NCBI GenBank assembly: GCA_964006375.1
Contig: OZ023266.1
Coordinates: 62,069,946-62,133,945 of the forward strand
Direction: 5' to 3'
Source of the DNA: Tillus elongatus
Taxonomy: Eukaryota > Arthropoda > Insecta > Coleoptera > Cleridae
DNA: 64,000 nt
Shown here piece by piece: positions 28,215-40,319 of the stretch. The notes under the pieces were generated by a model that was not told the origin of the DNA, searched no databases, and worked only from the letters and a program-made list of their open reading frames with translations. Position 1 is the first letter of the stretch. The number at the start of each line of letters is the position of its first letter. The position numbers were made by a program, and so were the translations under genes.

Positions 28215-28760
28215 AGATTGTATAAATATGCCACCATGTACGTTGATGGTTGGCAACGCAAGACAACATAGCTGTAAACGTGTGCAAAATTTTCTCCTTG
28301 TTTTACATAACTGCCAATTATTTCTTTCAGTTGTTTGACAGTATTAATTTGCGCAGCATAAACTAATTGTATTAAGTGATCCCGGAGTCAGAAGTTAAGT
28401 GCACTGAAGACAAGAAACCTAGCAGGCCACTGAACTGGACCGCGCGTTCCTAAATATTAGGCACTAAAATTGTGATTGAGCCACTGTACATTTACTCCAG
28501 CATGTGCTGATGCATCGTCGTGCGGATACCACATTATATTTTGTAGGATAATTTAAACGAATAGGCAACATTTGAATATAAAGAAGTCATCAATTAAAAA
28601 TATGACACCAGGCGTTTGTATAAAATCTTTGTTGAAAAGCTCTAATTCTAACCTCGTGTAGATCCTTTAGGAATCACACTTGCTCGTTGTGAGGATTATA
28701 CATTTTATCCCTTGTAAACATCGATTCATTTGACAATAGCGTTTACATTTAAAATTAGTT
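28215..28760 (-). pseudogene. Decayed Tc1/mariner-superfamily transposase
   Basis: The minus strand keeps fragments of a third transposase lineage: LSNESMFTRDKMYNPHN near 28690-28745 (family pattern SDE.TFTR...N.HN, with Asp changed to Asn), HDDASAHA near 28505 (family DGAPAH), and GPVQWPAR near 28435 before a decayed SPDL..LDF segment. Several stops and frameshifts interrupt it. The spacing of the last two motifs is close to 39-41 residues. It is clearly dead, and no TIRs were identified. Confidence 0.6.
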
Positions 28761-29125
28761 TCGGAAAACTAAGTGTAGCTGCTAATATAAGATAATCGGT
28801 TCTGAGGATATTTCCTGACAAAGATCTTTTTTCATATTATTTTTGCCACAAGTCAGCGAAGATCGAATTCTGTGATGAGCATCGAAAAGTACACTTTTGG
28901 GGAACCCGATTCATCACAATACATTACTAAAGTAAATATAGATGTAGAGACTTCTCTGGATTTATTTTTAAAGATTTGACGATCGTTTCACTAACAGGGC
29001 TAGCGTCATCAGGCAATCAGACATTCTAAACGCTTAGCAACTAAGCTTGTGTTTATATGAGGTACCAGGTAATTGAACGCACCCACGAGATAGGAATCAC
29101 AAGCAAAATAGGTTGTTTCGGTTTT

Positions 29126-29127
<2 letters not shown>
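28761..29127. other. Unassigned non-coding stretch
   Basis: Probably the upstream remains of the decayed transposon to the left. No ORF or TIR seen. Confidence 0.35.

Positions 29128-29203
<76 letters not shown>
29128..29203. repeat. (TA)n microsatellite
   Basis: About 38 TA units directly left of the first direct-repeat copy. Confidence 0.97.
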
Positions 29204-29207
<4 letters not shown>

Positions 29208-29545
29208 CTTGATGTAGGCCGAATAGCCCCGTTCCAAAGCCAGTGTTGTTGTCGTTCCTTACGTCAGCAATAAAACTTGGCAGCTTTTTTCCTTTCAACC
29301 TCTCTTCCATTTGTTTGTCAATAGATTGATTCAGACCATTTTTTTCTGGGAAAAATTAAAGTTTACCTAAAAAAACGAAAAAGGTGTTAAAGGTAAAACT
29401 TCGTACACAATTTGCGCCTGTAGAAACTACACAGCTTGGCAACTGTTTATTGATGTTCTTTGTAAATATAAGATTGAGTGATCAGCATTTAATTTTTCTT
29501 GATGATATATTGCTATTATAACGCACTTGCTGCGCCAGTACTGCT
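29204..29545. repeat. 350-bp direct repeat, left copy
   Basis: Very similar to 31562-31915 in the same orientation. Both start after (TA)n with AATTTCTTGATGTAGGCC and end with the HINE-like tip AACGCACTTGCTGCG. The minus strand encodes a shared peptide containing [19 protein letters not shown], of unknown origin. Confidence 0.88.
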
Positions 29546-29798
29546 AAACTTGTTAGATTTTTTTTAAGAAACTCTGAAACACGTCAATTTTAATATTGAG
29601 GGGGACATGTTTTGACACAAAACGGTAGTGATAACAACCCTTATATTTTAAATAGGGAACATGGGTCGAGTGTTACATCATTTAAAAGCTCTTTCTTTTC
29701 TGAATTCAGCACAGTATTTTTTTTTTGAAGTTTTATCAACTCGTTTAAAAATTATTCACAGTTGAAGATGCAAAAACGTATTTCACTCATTCCGATAA

Positions 29799-29876
29799 GA
29801 AATGTGCTGATAGTCAATGTTTTGCTGGTTTGTAAACAAAAAATTGACTATCAGAACATTTCTTATCGGAATGAGA
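29799..29876. repeat. Internal hairpin upstream of the transposase
   Basis: ATTCCGATAAGAAATGT is followed about 45 nt later by its reverse complement ACATTTCTTATCGGAAT, with the inner stem continuing through GATAGTCAAT/ATTGACTATC. Conserved in copy 2 near 62168-62252. Confidence 0.8.
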
Positions 29877-29948
29877 GAAATGCGGTTTATTATTTCAGTT
29901 TATCGGTCGGTTTGATACTTGATAGTACTACCGAAAATTAATTACACA

Positions 29949-30995
29949 GTGGTGCATTCTGTAGAAGAAAGAGTTAAAATAATTACTCTTTTTTTCAAAA
30001 ACGATGACTGTGCCAACCATACGGCAAATTTGTTTAATGAACGACATCCGAACAGACATGTTAACAGAAAAAACATTTTGGAGTTAGTTACAAAGTTTCG
30101 ACAAAGTGGTTAAGTAGCCAAGAAAAAACGGGATCCTGAACGTGAATTTCCGGTTAGAAATGAGACTACTGAGTTTTAGGACAAATTGTTGCAGACCCAA
30201 CTTTGAGCACGAGAAAATTGGCCACTGTTTCAAACATCAAAAGAAAGACTATTAAGCGAATATTGAAGCATCATAAAGTTCATAAAATTCATCTTGCACA
30301 ACAACTGAATGAAGATTATTCTGATCGGCGGCTGGAGTTTTGTAAAGTTATGATTGCACAAATAGCTGATAACGGGAACTTTCTGTTCAATATCTTTTTC
30401 AGACGAGTGTACGTTTTTGTTAAACTCTACAGTCAATCGTCATAATTGTCGTTATTGGACAGATGATAATCCAAGTAATTTTCACGAAGTCCACGCTCAA
30501 ACTCCACAAACATTGAATATCTGGACTGGCATTTTTGGAGACCGTTTAATCGGACCAATTTTTCTTGATGGCAATTTGAGTGGCGAAACGTATTTGGAGT
30601 TACTAGAAGATATCCTTTACCCTCTACTAATTGACATTGTTGAAAACGATGATCGCTATCAAGAAAAATCAATTAGTGTTTCAACAAGATGGAGCTCCTC
30701 CGCACTTTTCACGACGTGTTAAGGAGTTTTTGAACAGAGAGTTTCCAGAGCAATGGATTGGACGTAGAGGTGCTATTGAGTGGCCCCCTAGATCACCGGA
30801 TTTAATTCCTTTAGACTTCTTTCTATGGGGCCATTTAAAGAGTAGAATTTTCGCAACAGAACCAGAGTCTCTGGAAGAATAACGATGACGCATTGTTGAA
30901 GAATGCCGTCTAATAACTCCACAAATGCTCCAGAATGTCAGCTCGTATTGAACAAAATTTGTACTTTTGTATGGTAGCTGGTGGTCAACAATTTG
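29949..30995 (+). pseudogene. DD41D transposase family B, copy 1, frameshifted
   Basis: The start codon is GTG here where copy 2 has ATG. An N-terminal helix-turn-helix part (VKIITLFFKNDDCANHTANL) is interrupted by a TAG after TKFRQSG. The next parts (RKLATVSNIKRKTIKRIL) lead to a T-run frameshift just before SDECTF, the first catalytic motif. After another shift, QQDGAPPHF and RSPDLIPLDFFLWGHLK give the second and third Asp with 41 residues between. The C-terminus ends with stop-containing remains of a CRLITPQMLQNV segment. All three catalytic Asp codons survive in the pieces, but the frame is broken at least four times. Confidence 0.82.
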
Positions 30996-31362
30996 AACAC
31001 TGACTTAACTGAATAAACATTTTTGAACGTTTGGTTTTGTTCTTTAGTTTTTTTTAACGAAAAATTGACTAATGAATGAAATACGTTCTTGCAACTCCAA
31101 CTGTGAATAATTTTTAAACAAGTTGATAAAAATTAGTGTGCTGAATTCAGAAAAGAAACAGCTTTCAAATGATGTAACACTCGACCCATATTCCTCATTT
31201 AAAATATAAGGGTTGTTATCACCACCCTAAAGGGGTTGATATGACAAAGTTGAGTTTTATATCAAAACATGTCCCCCTCAATATTTAAAGTGACGTGTTT
31301 CAGCGTTTCTTAAAAAAAATATTTCTGGACGCAAATCGGTCTGTTTCATTTTCAATGCGCCA

Positions 31363-31915
<553 letters not shown>

Positions 31916-31949
31916 TTAGTTGTTTGACTTGTTATAGTTGTTTTAGTGC

Positions 31950-32365
31950 CTTTCTTTTATTAATGGCTTGAATTAGTGCGTTAGCCAGGAAAGTCGGACG
32001 GGGTTTTCCGGGAAAATTTGTAGTTTCTTTCAAAAAAAATTTTTTTCTCTAAAAATAACAAATGTGTGTCGATGAAATTCACTACACATGTTGCCTTGTA
32101 AGAGACCTTACTACGTACCAAAATTTAACTTTCTAAGTTTATAGAACATTGAGTTATTTAAATTTTAAATTTTTTTTCGAAAAAAAATTTTTTCTCCGAA
32201 AATTACAAAGTTATTTTAATGAAATTTGGTGAATATCTTGCCCTAGGAAAGACCTTACTACGTACCAAAATTAAACTTTCTAAGTTTATATAAAATTGAG
32301 TTATTCAAATTTGAAGCATTTAATACAAATTCACTACCATAACGCACTTGCTGCTTCCCGAGTTT
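31950..32365 (+). repeat. HINE-like element, right part
   Basis: Begins in the body (TTAATGGCTTGAATTAGTGCG), has two body units, and ends with AAATTCACTACC and CGCACTTGCTGC near 32330-32355. The (TA)n side is missing. Confidence 0.7.
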
Positions 32366-33050
32366 TTTTTAAATTATCTAAGGCAATGAATAATTTTCAT
32401 TGCTGTAAAAAGCGTTTTCTACAACTTTGGTGCTACTCGTTCAGCATAATTATACAGTAATTTAAAAAATCAAACAACTAGGAATAATTCAAGCACAGTT
32501 TGTCACTTAGGCTTTGTAAACGTTAATTGACGATGTAAATATGATTAGTGGCTTCTATTCAGATGAAATGGTGTGAAATGGTAGATAAAAGATCTAATTA
32601 AGCTATCTCTAAACTAGGTCGGAATTAGCATAAAGATATCCCAGCCTGATAATATGGTATGCTTAATTAGTTTTTAACAGAGTTAAACATAATATACAAA
32701 TTATAAAGTAGGGAATTATTCAGTGTAACATGTTTGGGTGTTACATATCACACATAACCTGTTGACAGACACACTTTAAGTTCGGAATTGCCGATAGCTG
32801 TAAAATTTAATATATGAGATTCTTTGCGACCCATATACATAAATTAATTGAGAAGAATTGCAAAAATGCTGACAGCGCAAAATGACGGCATTCTAATTTT
32901 TTAGCGAAAAGTGTATCGAATTAAAAAATAATTTTACAGTTGTTTCGATTAAAAAAAGTGTTAGTTGTAAAAATTGTAGAAAGTATTTTTCTGAGTTTAT
33001 TCTATATTTCACCAAAATTATTAACATATTTTAAGGATACGAAAAAGAAA
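32366..33050. other. Unassigned non-coding stretch
   Basis: Nothing recognised. Confidence 0.4.
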
Positions 33051-33054
33051 GTTT

Positions 33055-33293
33055 TAGTGAATTTTCTTTAAAAAAATTCACTAATGAGAAGATTCCGACT
33101 TTTGAATTTCGAAAAAAATTCTTCAAATGGACGCTAATTAGGCCCCCCATGTATCACACCGATAACTCAAAAAGTAATGGGCCGATTTTGATTAAATTCG
33201 ATCAATACCTTCCTTTTGTAAGTGGCTTATATAAGTTTGTTATCCAGGAAAATCGGCCGAGGTTTTCCCGGAAAAATTTGTGTTTTCTTTCGA
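33055..33293 (+). repeat. HINE-like element, left part, interrupted by a LINE
   Basis: End palindrome AGTGAATTTTC/AAATTCACTAATGAG at 33056-33086, a degenerate conserved block, no (TA)n, then the body up to TTTGTGTTTTCTTTCGAAA, where LINE sequence begins. The body resumes at about 34680. Confidence 0.75.
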
Positions 33294-34668
33294 AATATCG
33301 GATATCATTTTCAAAACTAAAAAGGTACGAAAGATGCTCTCTTCACTTAATACCAGGAAAGCCTCTGGCCTTGACGAGATTCCAGCAATTGTTCTCAAAA
33401 AATGCACACCAGAACTTGCTCCTGTCCTGACTCGTCTGTTTCAAATATCTTATAATAAAGGCATATTCCCTAGTAACTGGAAAACTGCTCGAGTACAACC
33501 AATCCCCAAGAAAGGATACAAAGCGCTTCCCAGCAACTACAGGCCTATTTCTCTCCTTTCAGTCGTCTCTAAAGTGATGGAAAAGTATATAAACACCGAA
33601 TTACTAAAATTTCTTGAAAAACACAGTCTAATCCACGACAGGCAGTATGGATTCCGTCAGCTAGATGAACTGCCGACCTTCTTTCCTTTGTCACTTATTC
33701 TTGGAACAAGTCTATGGAACAACACGGTGAATCCCAGATTGTTGCTCTAGACATATTCAAAGCATTTGACCAGGTCTGGCACGCAGTGCTGCTTAATAAA
33801 CTTCCGGCCTATGGCCTACCAACAAAACTCTGTATGTGGACAGCAAATTTCCTCTCCAACAGGAGCATATCTGTTGTTGTGGATGGCCAATCCTCTAAAC
33901 TGTATCCAATTAATGCAGGAGTTCCTCAAGGTTCAGCTTTAGCCCCTACTTTGTTTCTTCTCCACATCAATGACCTCCTCTCGAGCACATCCAACCCAGT
34001 TCACAGCTACGCGGACGACAGCACCCTCCATTCAAATATACAATATTCTAAGCCTGTATCTTTAGCCCAATTAGATGAGGATCGCAGACTCATGGAGGGT
34101 TCTGTCTCCGTGGATCTCAAAAAAATATTAGACTGGGGAAGTAGAAATCTTGTACAATTCAACCCCACCAAGAATAAGTCTTGCTTGCTTTCTCACAAGA
34201 GATACACCAGCCCTAGACCCATCACAATGAACAACCAAGTTATTCAAAGTAATGAGTCCTTTACTCTTGTTGGCATTCCTCACCCAAATGCTGCCATCCC
34301 TTGCCCACCGACGTGCCGTTGGTGACCTCTCTCTATTTTATAGATATCTGCACGGGCACTGCTCAGAGGAGCTTTCCTCCATAGTTCCCCCACCTGCTGC
34401 CCCCAACAGATCTACCAGGGGAACAGAGCGAATGCACCCTTTTACTGTTCAGGTCACCAGGCATAGAACATCTTGTTATGCCCGCTCTTTTGTCCCGAGG
34501 ACTTCCAAGTTGTGGAACTCCTTGCCGGCACATGTTTTTCCTTCTCCTCCGAACCTACAAACCTTCAAGTCCAGAATTAACAAGCTGCCTCTTTCCTCCT
34601 TGTCAACACCCACGGTACGATAGTATTTAGGCTGTAAGCCCTCGTGGTGTGTTGTTGAAATAAAAAAT
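33294..34668 (+). pseudogene. CR1/Jockey-like LINE with reverse transcriptase, deleted and frameshifted
   Basis: Reverse-transcriptase motifs occur in order: RKASGLDEIP and SNYRPISLLSVVSK (about 33355-33575), the palm segment LDIFKAFDQVWH (motif A, about 33748), NAGVPQGSALAPTLF (motif B, about 33915) and SYADDSTLH (motif C, the YADD catalytic site, about 34005). A frameshift with a TGA near 33661-33668 splits the fingers from the palm. After FTLVG an internal deletion joins directly to the C-terminal SLAHRRAVGDLSLFYRYLHG part, in another frame. Compared with the fragment at 22300 this removes at least 200 bp. AATAAA and an A-rich tail follow the stop at 34623. The endonuclease domain is missing, so it is a 5'-truncated dead copy. 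Confidence 0.88.
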
Positions 34669-34679
34669 TAAAAAAAATT

Positions 34680-35395
34680 AAAAAAAGAATTTTTTTTATA
34701 TCTCCCGAATTAACAAAGTAAGGGCAACACGGGTTTATATTATTATAGGTAAGTTACCTACCAAAATTTAGCTCTATAGGTCAAAAGACAACCAAGTTAT
34801 AGGCATTTAAATAAAAATAAATTGGGGTTTTCCTCAAAACGTCAAAGTTGAGATTTAAAACGTCAAAATTGGCAACATTTAGGCAAAGACCTTGAATCTA
34901 ATACGGGCTATAGAAAGAAAATGTCTCAAGAAGAATGTTTTACAAACCCTGAAGTCTTAATTTAAACCGTCATTGTCCTTCATTTTACTAAAATGTTTCC
35001 AGAAAATTCATTTAAAATAGACCCTTTCTCTGATGCTTGGCAGTAGCCTTAGCTATAGAGTTTATCGTTTAATGGTATATAATTTTTGTCGAATTTTGGT
35101 AAAAAATCAATAAAGTTCAATATATCCGTTATTATACAAGATATAAAAAAAATTGTATACATTAATTATAGGGTGTCTTGAGCTACAATCACAGTGTGGC
35201 CCATAAGTCGTTGCTGATACAAAACCTCTTCTTTTTTTTAAATCAAACACGCCTTATGTTATTGCATTTTTGCAATTTCCATCGAAATAGAATGCATCTT
35301 TGTAAGAAAAGAAATTCTAGACGCAGCAAGTGCGTTATGGTAGCGAATTTTAATAAAATGCTTCATATTTGAATAGCTCAATTTGCTATTAACCT
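34680..35395 (+). repeat. HINE-like element, continuation after the LINE
   Basis: Resumes with TATATCTCCCGAATTAACAAAG and follows the long-type body (AACGTCAAAGTTGAG, CCCTTTCTCTGATGC). It then passes into the block that carries the old TA-flanked insertion, ending near GACGCAGCAAGTGCG at 35322 in reverse orientation. Confidence 0.65.
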
Positions 35396-35629
35396 ATAAG
35401 GTTGACCAAGAAAAGAGTTTTTGCGGGAACACTTTAAGTTTACTTTCGGAAATGTTTGTACATTTTCAAACAATAAAGTTATTTTAATGAAATATGGCAC
35501 ATTGTTTTTACTATATTTATATCATCTTCTCCTAATAAATGTATAATTAGTTGCATACGAATTTTAATATATGTATCGATATTTCAAATTTCCCGGCTTT
35601 CTGACTCCCACAACTCAAAGGGTATTAGT

Positions 35630-35763
35630 GAATTCTCTCTTTTTTAGTGAAAAAAATCACTAATGAGGAGATCGCGACTTTTGTATTTTGAAAACATTTC
35701 TTCAAATGAGCACTAATTAGGCCCGCGAGAAAACATATCCGGGGTCAGTTTCAATTTTTATAT

Positions 35764-35836
<73 letters not shown>

Positions 35837-35945
35837 ACACCGATAGCTCAAAAAATAATCGGCCGATTTTGATCCAATTAGGTGAGTACCTTTCTTTTGC
35901 CAGTAGCTTGGATAGGTTCGTTAGCCAGGAAAATCTGCTCAGTTA
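35630..35945 (+). repeat. HINE-like element, left part
   Basis: End palindrome near 35638-35667, CATATCCGGGGTCAG, (TA)n at 35766-35833, then CCGATAGCTCAAAAAATAA and the start of the body. Confidence 0.75.
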
Positions 35946-36712
35946 AAATACAGTAAACAATGATTTGTTTTAATTAGACAGACGGATTCCCCCGGTCAGT
36001 ATCAGTTCTGAGCTGACCTTAAATGTATGGAAGTTCGACCACGAATTTATAATCCATGTTTTGTAAGACAATGAATGTGCGATTGTTAGGGATTTACTTA
36101 TAGTTTTATTTGTCATTGAATTGTCTGTCTTTTGTATATAGTCTGTTTTGTCCAGTACCGGATAGTGTTGTCTAAATGGGTAAATAAATATCTTCGCTAA
36201 CAAAATATTTTTGGCTTCTAAGTGAAACTGGGCACCAACAAGCTATTTATATAAAAAGTTTTTTTTAAATTTAGATAGATTGTCTCACTTGCCACGCTAA
36301 AATATGTCAACTGCTCTAGATAATATTGACTATGAGATCTTCGATTATTGCAGACCCATTTTGCATATAGTCAAGACCCCATTGTCCTAAAAAATGGTCG
36401 CCACGAGCTTCCTTGCAAATGCTTAGGTTTTTTATTTTTTAATTAGTGGTGATACTTTGTGCAACAATGCATTGTCACTTATTTTGTCGGATGATATCTG
36501 TGGAACACCCACGTTTCATGGCCCGTTGCATTTTTTGGGAAAAGGTCTTGGTCAAGAGCTACAGCCGCCAACTTTTTTCCGCGAGTTCTTTGCCTGCACA
36601 ACTTTTGTTAGAGGGTCAGGATACTCGTAATCCAGAGGCTGGCCACTAATTTATTCCCAAATTTCTATGCAAAATTGTCCAAACAAACTCTTCGCAGATT
36701 CGTATTTAATAG
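35946..36712. other. Unassigned left flank of the palindromic insertion
   Basis: No gene recognised. The stretch 35938-36203 ends with AATAAATATCTTCGCTAACA, which looks LTR-like but is unsupported by a second copy. No similarity to the right flank (46637 onward) apart from the 6-bp target duplication. Confidence 0.4.
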
Positions 36713-36718
36713 GCAAAC
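36713..36718. other. 6-bp target-site duplication, left
   Basis: GCAAAC, repeated exactly at 46631-46636. Six base pairs is the duplication length made by Polinton/Maverick integrases. Confidence 0.85.
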
Positions 36719-36845
36719 AGTAGGTATTCGGTCACTTGAGGCAGACAGGAAGTGGGGGCGGAGCCCCCCACCCCCACTCCTCCCCTAGTGGGTGGAGCCC
36801 TCCCCCTTGTAGGCAGAGCCCCACCCATTGGGGCGTGGCCACGCC

Positions 36846-36965
36846 CCAAAATGGCGGACCCAAAATGGCGGACCCAAAATGGAGGAACCAAAATGGCGGA
36901 ACCAAAATGGCGGAATAAAAAATGGCGGAATGAAAAATGGCGGAATGAAAGATGGAAGCCTAACC
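36846..36965 (+). repeat. AAAATGGCGG minisatellite near the left terminus
   Basis: About eight units of 13-14 bp built on AAAATGGCGGAACC, changing to AAAAATGGCGGAATG. An isolated AAAATGGCGGCTTT follows at 37006. It matches the core of the YY1/Pho binding site; function is inferred only. Mirrored at 46368-46483. Confidence 0.8.
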
Positions 36966-37749
36966 TGTGATACCTTAAGCTGACATATATACCCCTGACA
37001 TTATAAAAAATGGCGGCTTTCGTTCTTAAAGATGGTGCCTTTCGCTTTTAAAGATGGTTGAAGACTCCATTATTTAAAGTTACGTCACTCCAACCTTTAC
37101 AGCCGACAAATGAGAGTGAGGTTGATAAGCGAGAATAATGGTGTTGGTCGAGGACTCCAGGATTTAAAGTTACGCCCCCATTAAAACAAACCATTCATAA
37201 AGCTTTTGTTATTAGACATAAGACATAATAATTAATATGTTTAATATTAGACTGACTATTAGATTTCGCATAGAAATTAGCCGAACGCCACAATTGTTAT
37301 ATGGGTAGGTTCTAAAAATAACACACAGAGGTCGTTGGCAAACAAAAGAAGGAAGTTCAGAAACAAAATAGACAACAGGTTCAAATAGGAAACCAAACTT
37401 AAATATCGTAGAGACAATAGAGGTCGCTGGCAAAACAAAGAAGGAAGCTCAGAAACAAAATGGACAACAGGTTCAACTCTTAAAAATAGGAACTTTTTTA
37501 GCCTTATGTGTGGGCGCGGCAAGTAGTTGATTTTATTTTGAAAGAGATACAGGTTCGATTCCTGATATATGCTCCTTGATATGGTAGCGTCAAACAAATA
37601 CAAAGAGGTACTGAATAACTAAACAGTAAGCTTAGAAACAATGGTTGGTTACAGGTTCAATTCCTTTCTTAGTTTTAAAGCTAACCCCCACGTGTTTAGT
37701 GTCATGTTATTCGTCTAAGTAAGCAGAATTAAAAAATGGCGACTAAAAT

Positions 37750-38520
37750 AAGATAAAAACTTAAAACCCTTATCGCGGAAGATCCGTGAGATGTACTATA
37801 GAACCAACACATGCATGGTGTTAAGGAGGTCAAATCAAAGTGGAATATACAATAAAATGACCACTTCCGGTCTAAATTTTAAATCGTTATATCTTTTGAA
37901 TGGAAAGTGATAGAAATGAACTGACTTTAAAAATATATCGTTTCATAACAAGCTCTACAAGAAAATGAGATAAAAAACTTTAAATCCTTATCGCGGAAGA
38001 TCGGTGAGATGTACGATAGAACCAATACATGCACGGTGTTAAGGAGGCCAAATCAAATTGGAATATACAATAAAATGGCCACTTCCGGTCTAAACTTTAA
38101 ATCGTTATATCTTTTGAACGGAAAGTGATAGAAAGGAACCGACTTCAAAAATGTATGTTTCGTAACAAGGTCTACAAGAAACTGAGATAAAAAACTTCAA
38201 ATCCTTATCGCGGAAGATCGGTGACATGTACGATAGAACCAATGCATGCACGGTGTTAAGGAGGCCAAATCAAATTGGAATATACAATAAAATGGCCACT
38301 TCCGGTCTAAACTTTAAATCGTTATATCTTTTGAACGGAAAGTGATAGAAAGGAACCGACTTCAAAAATGTATGTTTCGTAACAAGGTCTACAAGAAACT
38401 GAGAGAAAAAACTTCAAACCCTTATCGCGGAAGATCGACGAGATGTACGATAGAACCAATACATACACGCTGTTCAGCAAAGCAAACTCTATAAGCATAT
38501 TCAATAAAAACGTTACTTCC
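37750..38520. repeat. Four tandem units of about 217 bp (left arm)
   Basis: Each unit contains CCTTATCGCGGAAGATC (near 37768, 37986, 38202 and 38419), CACTTCCGGTCTAAA and ATATCTTTTGAACGGAAAG. Copies 2 and 3 are nearly identical; copies 1 and 4 are diverged. Mirrored at about 44810-45580. Confidence 0.9.
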
Positions 38521-38658
38521 GGTAGACACTTCCGGTATAGCTATTCTTAGAGCTACATACATGTGTGACACCTCAAAATCATCGTCTTGTTGAACAGAAT
38601 AAATATAATATTTAAGTAAGGCAGAACAAGCTGTGTTAACACCTAAAAAACAACACAC
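38422..38658 (-). CDS. Hypothetical ORF overlapping the outer tandem repeats (left arm)
   Basis: A 78-codon frame identical to the one at 44670-44906 in the other arm. No ATG start. A polypyrimidine run and AG (TTTTTTAG) lie a few codons in, so it could be an internal exon beginning VNTACSALLKYY. Its C-terminal part enters the repeat of about 217 bp. No family recognised; may be non-coding. Confidence 0.25.
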   Translation of the reverse strand: MCCFLGVNTACSALLKYYIYSVQQDDDFEVSHMYVALRIAIPEVSTGSNVFIEYAYRVCFAEQRVCIGSIVHLVDLPR

Positions 38659-39373
38659 TCTCTCTTAGACTTAATGAAGTTACTTTCAGAGCAAATTTCA
38701 ACCATACCAGAAATAACAGTATTCAATAGCGTATTTAAATGTTGACTACATCAAGTGATGCGTGCTACAGACAAATTTTAGTACACCCTCTTAGACTTAT
38801 TGAAGTTGACGGTACAGGCAGCTGTCAAGCGTACCTAACAAACCAAAGTAAATATGTCTTGAAGAACAGTCTTCAATTGCCCTAAGCCAACACATCTCTA
38901 TCATTTCAGAGTAATCTTAGCCATGTGACCAGTTAAACTAAGTATCTTGAAGTGTAGCTTGTATGTTTATGAGATAAAATAACAAAACTAAAGAGTTAAT
39001 TGTCTATTAAAACAACAAGCAGAAGGGGCTGACTTGGTACCTACAGCTGCTACATACTTGGTAAAAATGGGTGCCACTAGCATTTCAGAGTAATTTTAAT
39101 CACACAACACTCTAACTAACTGTCTTGAGATGTGGCTTTATGTGTTAATGGGTGGAAATAACAAAACTAAAGAGTTGATTGTCTATTACAACTGTCAGCT
39201 AAAGAAGCATTTAGGTAGCCGGAATACCGATATCCTAAATATTTCAAGAGTAATCTTAGTCATACAACACTCTTAACTAACTGTCTTGAGATGTGGCTTT
39301 ATGTGTCATTGGTTGGAAAATAAGAAAACTAAAGAGTTGATTGTCTATTACAACTGTCAGCTGAAGGAACATT

Positions 39374-40112
39374 TTGGGTTATCGGAATACCGATACCCTA
39401 AATATTTCAACCAAAGGAGCCCACTTAGACTCATCTCCAGGGAGCCGGAATACTGGCCCCCTAGAAGTGTCGGAAGCAACATTTCAATTAACACCAACAA
39501 CCGCTAAATACTTGTTGGACTTTAATATGTTTGATATTAAATTCGGTTTGCTACATAACCATTCATTTTTATGAAAAACTCAACAATTTTTATTTCTGCG
39601 TAAGCGAATTTAATCAGAAATATAGAACCAATCTTCAAGGAACCGAAGTAAAATGATAAGAACATTAAGAACAAACATTCCGATACCGAAGTGATCCTAA
39701 ACACACCATATGATGCAAATTCTGTAAATCTCTTTAACAGAAGAAAAACAGAAGTGAAACACCGTAAGACAAATAGAACTGACGTACATAACAGATGTGT
39801 CTGAGGAGAAACGTATTCAGAACCTTATTGAGTTTACTAAGTTTTAAGTATACGAACATAACAGTCTATGTACCAACCAATACCGATACCCTTAATATTT
39901 CAACCAAAGGAGCCCACTTAGACTCATCTCCAGGGGCTCGGAATACCGATGCCCTAAAAACGGACGCAACATCTCAAGTAACACCTAGAACTGCAACATA
40001 CTTGGTAAAAAATGGGTGGAGCTCAGATTGTAAACGACTTGATAGGTGGTACATATGTTTGCAAAGATTTCATTCTAAATTTAGCCTGTTGGATATCCAA
40101 TCTTTTCTATGA
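39374..40112 (+). other. Duplicated coding-like module (left arm)
   Basis: Two related frames, near 39395-39520 and 39880-40010, both encode NTDTLNISTKGAHLDSSPG and then RNT...AT.Q.TP.TA.YL. Conservation at the peptide level and a repeated DNA module cannot be told apart here. Mirrored in the right arm over about 43216-43954. Possibly remains of a Polinton gene. Confidence 0.35.
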
Positions 40113-40319
40113 AAAGTGCAACCAACCAACTAACCAACCACCCAACCAACCAACCAACGTTGAGGGGCGTAGAGATAGCAAGCTATCTACAAGTGGACCC
40201 CTCTGAACCTATGATGTTAATAATGGATTAAGAGATTGAATTGGTACGTGTTTATAGTGAAGGCTTGCAAGCTACGTACAAGTGTCTGAATATATGATGG
40301 TAATGATGGGTTAAGATAT

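Noticed and set aside
35938..36203. Solo LTR left of the palindrome
   Set aside because: Only an AATAAA-containing end is suggestive; no TATA box, boundaries or second copy.
40111..40160. CCAA run as a telomere-like repeat
   Set aside because: Too short and irregular, and present only inside the arms.
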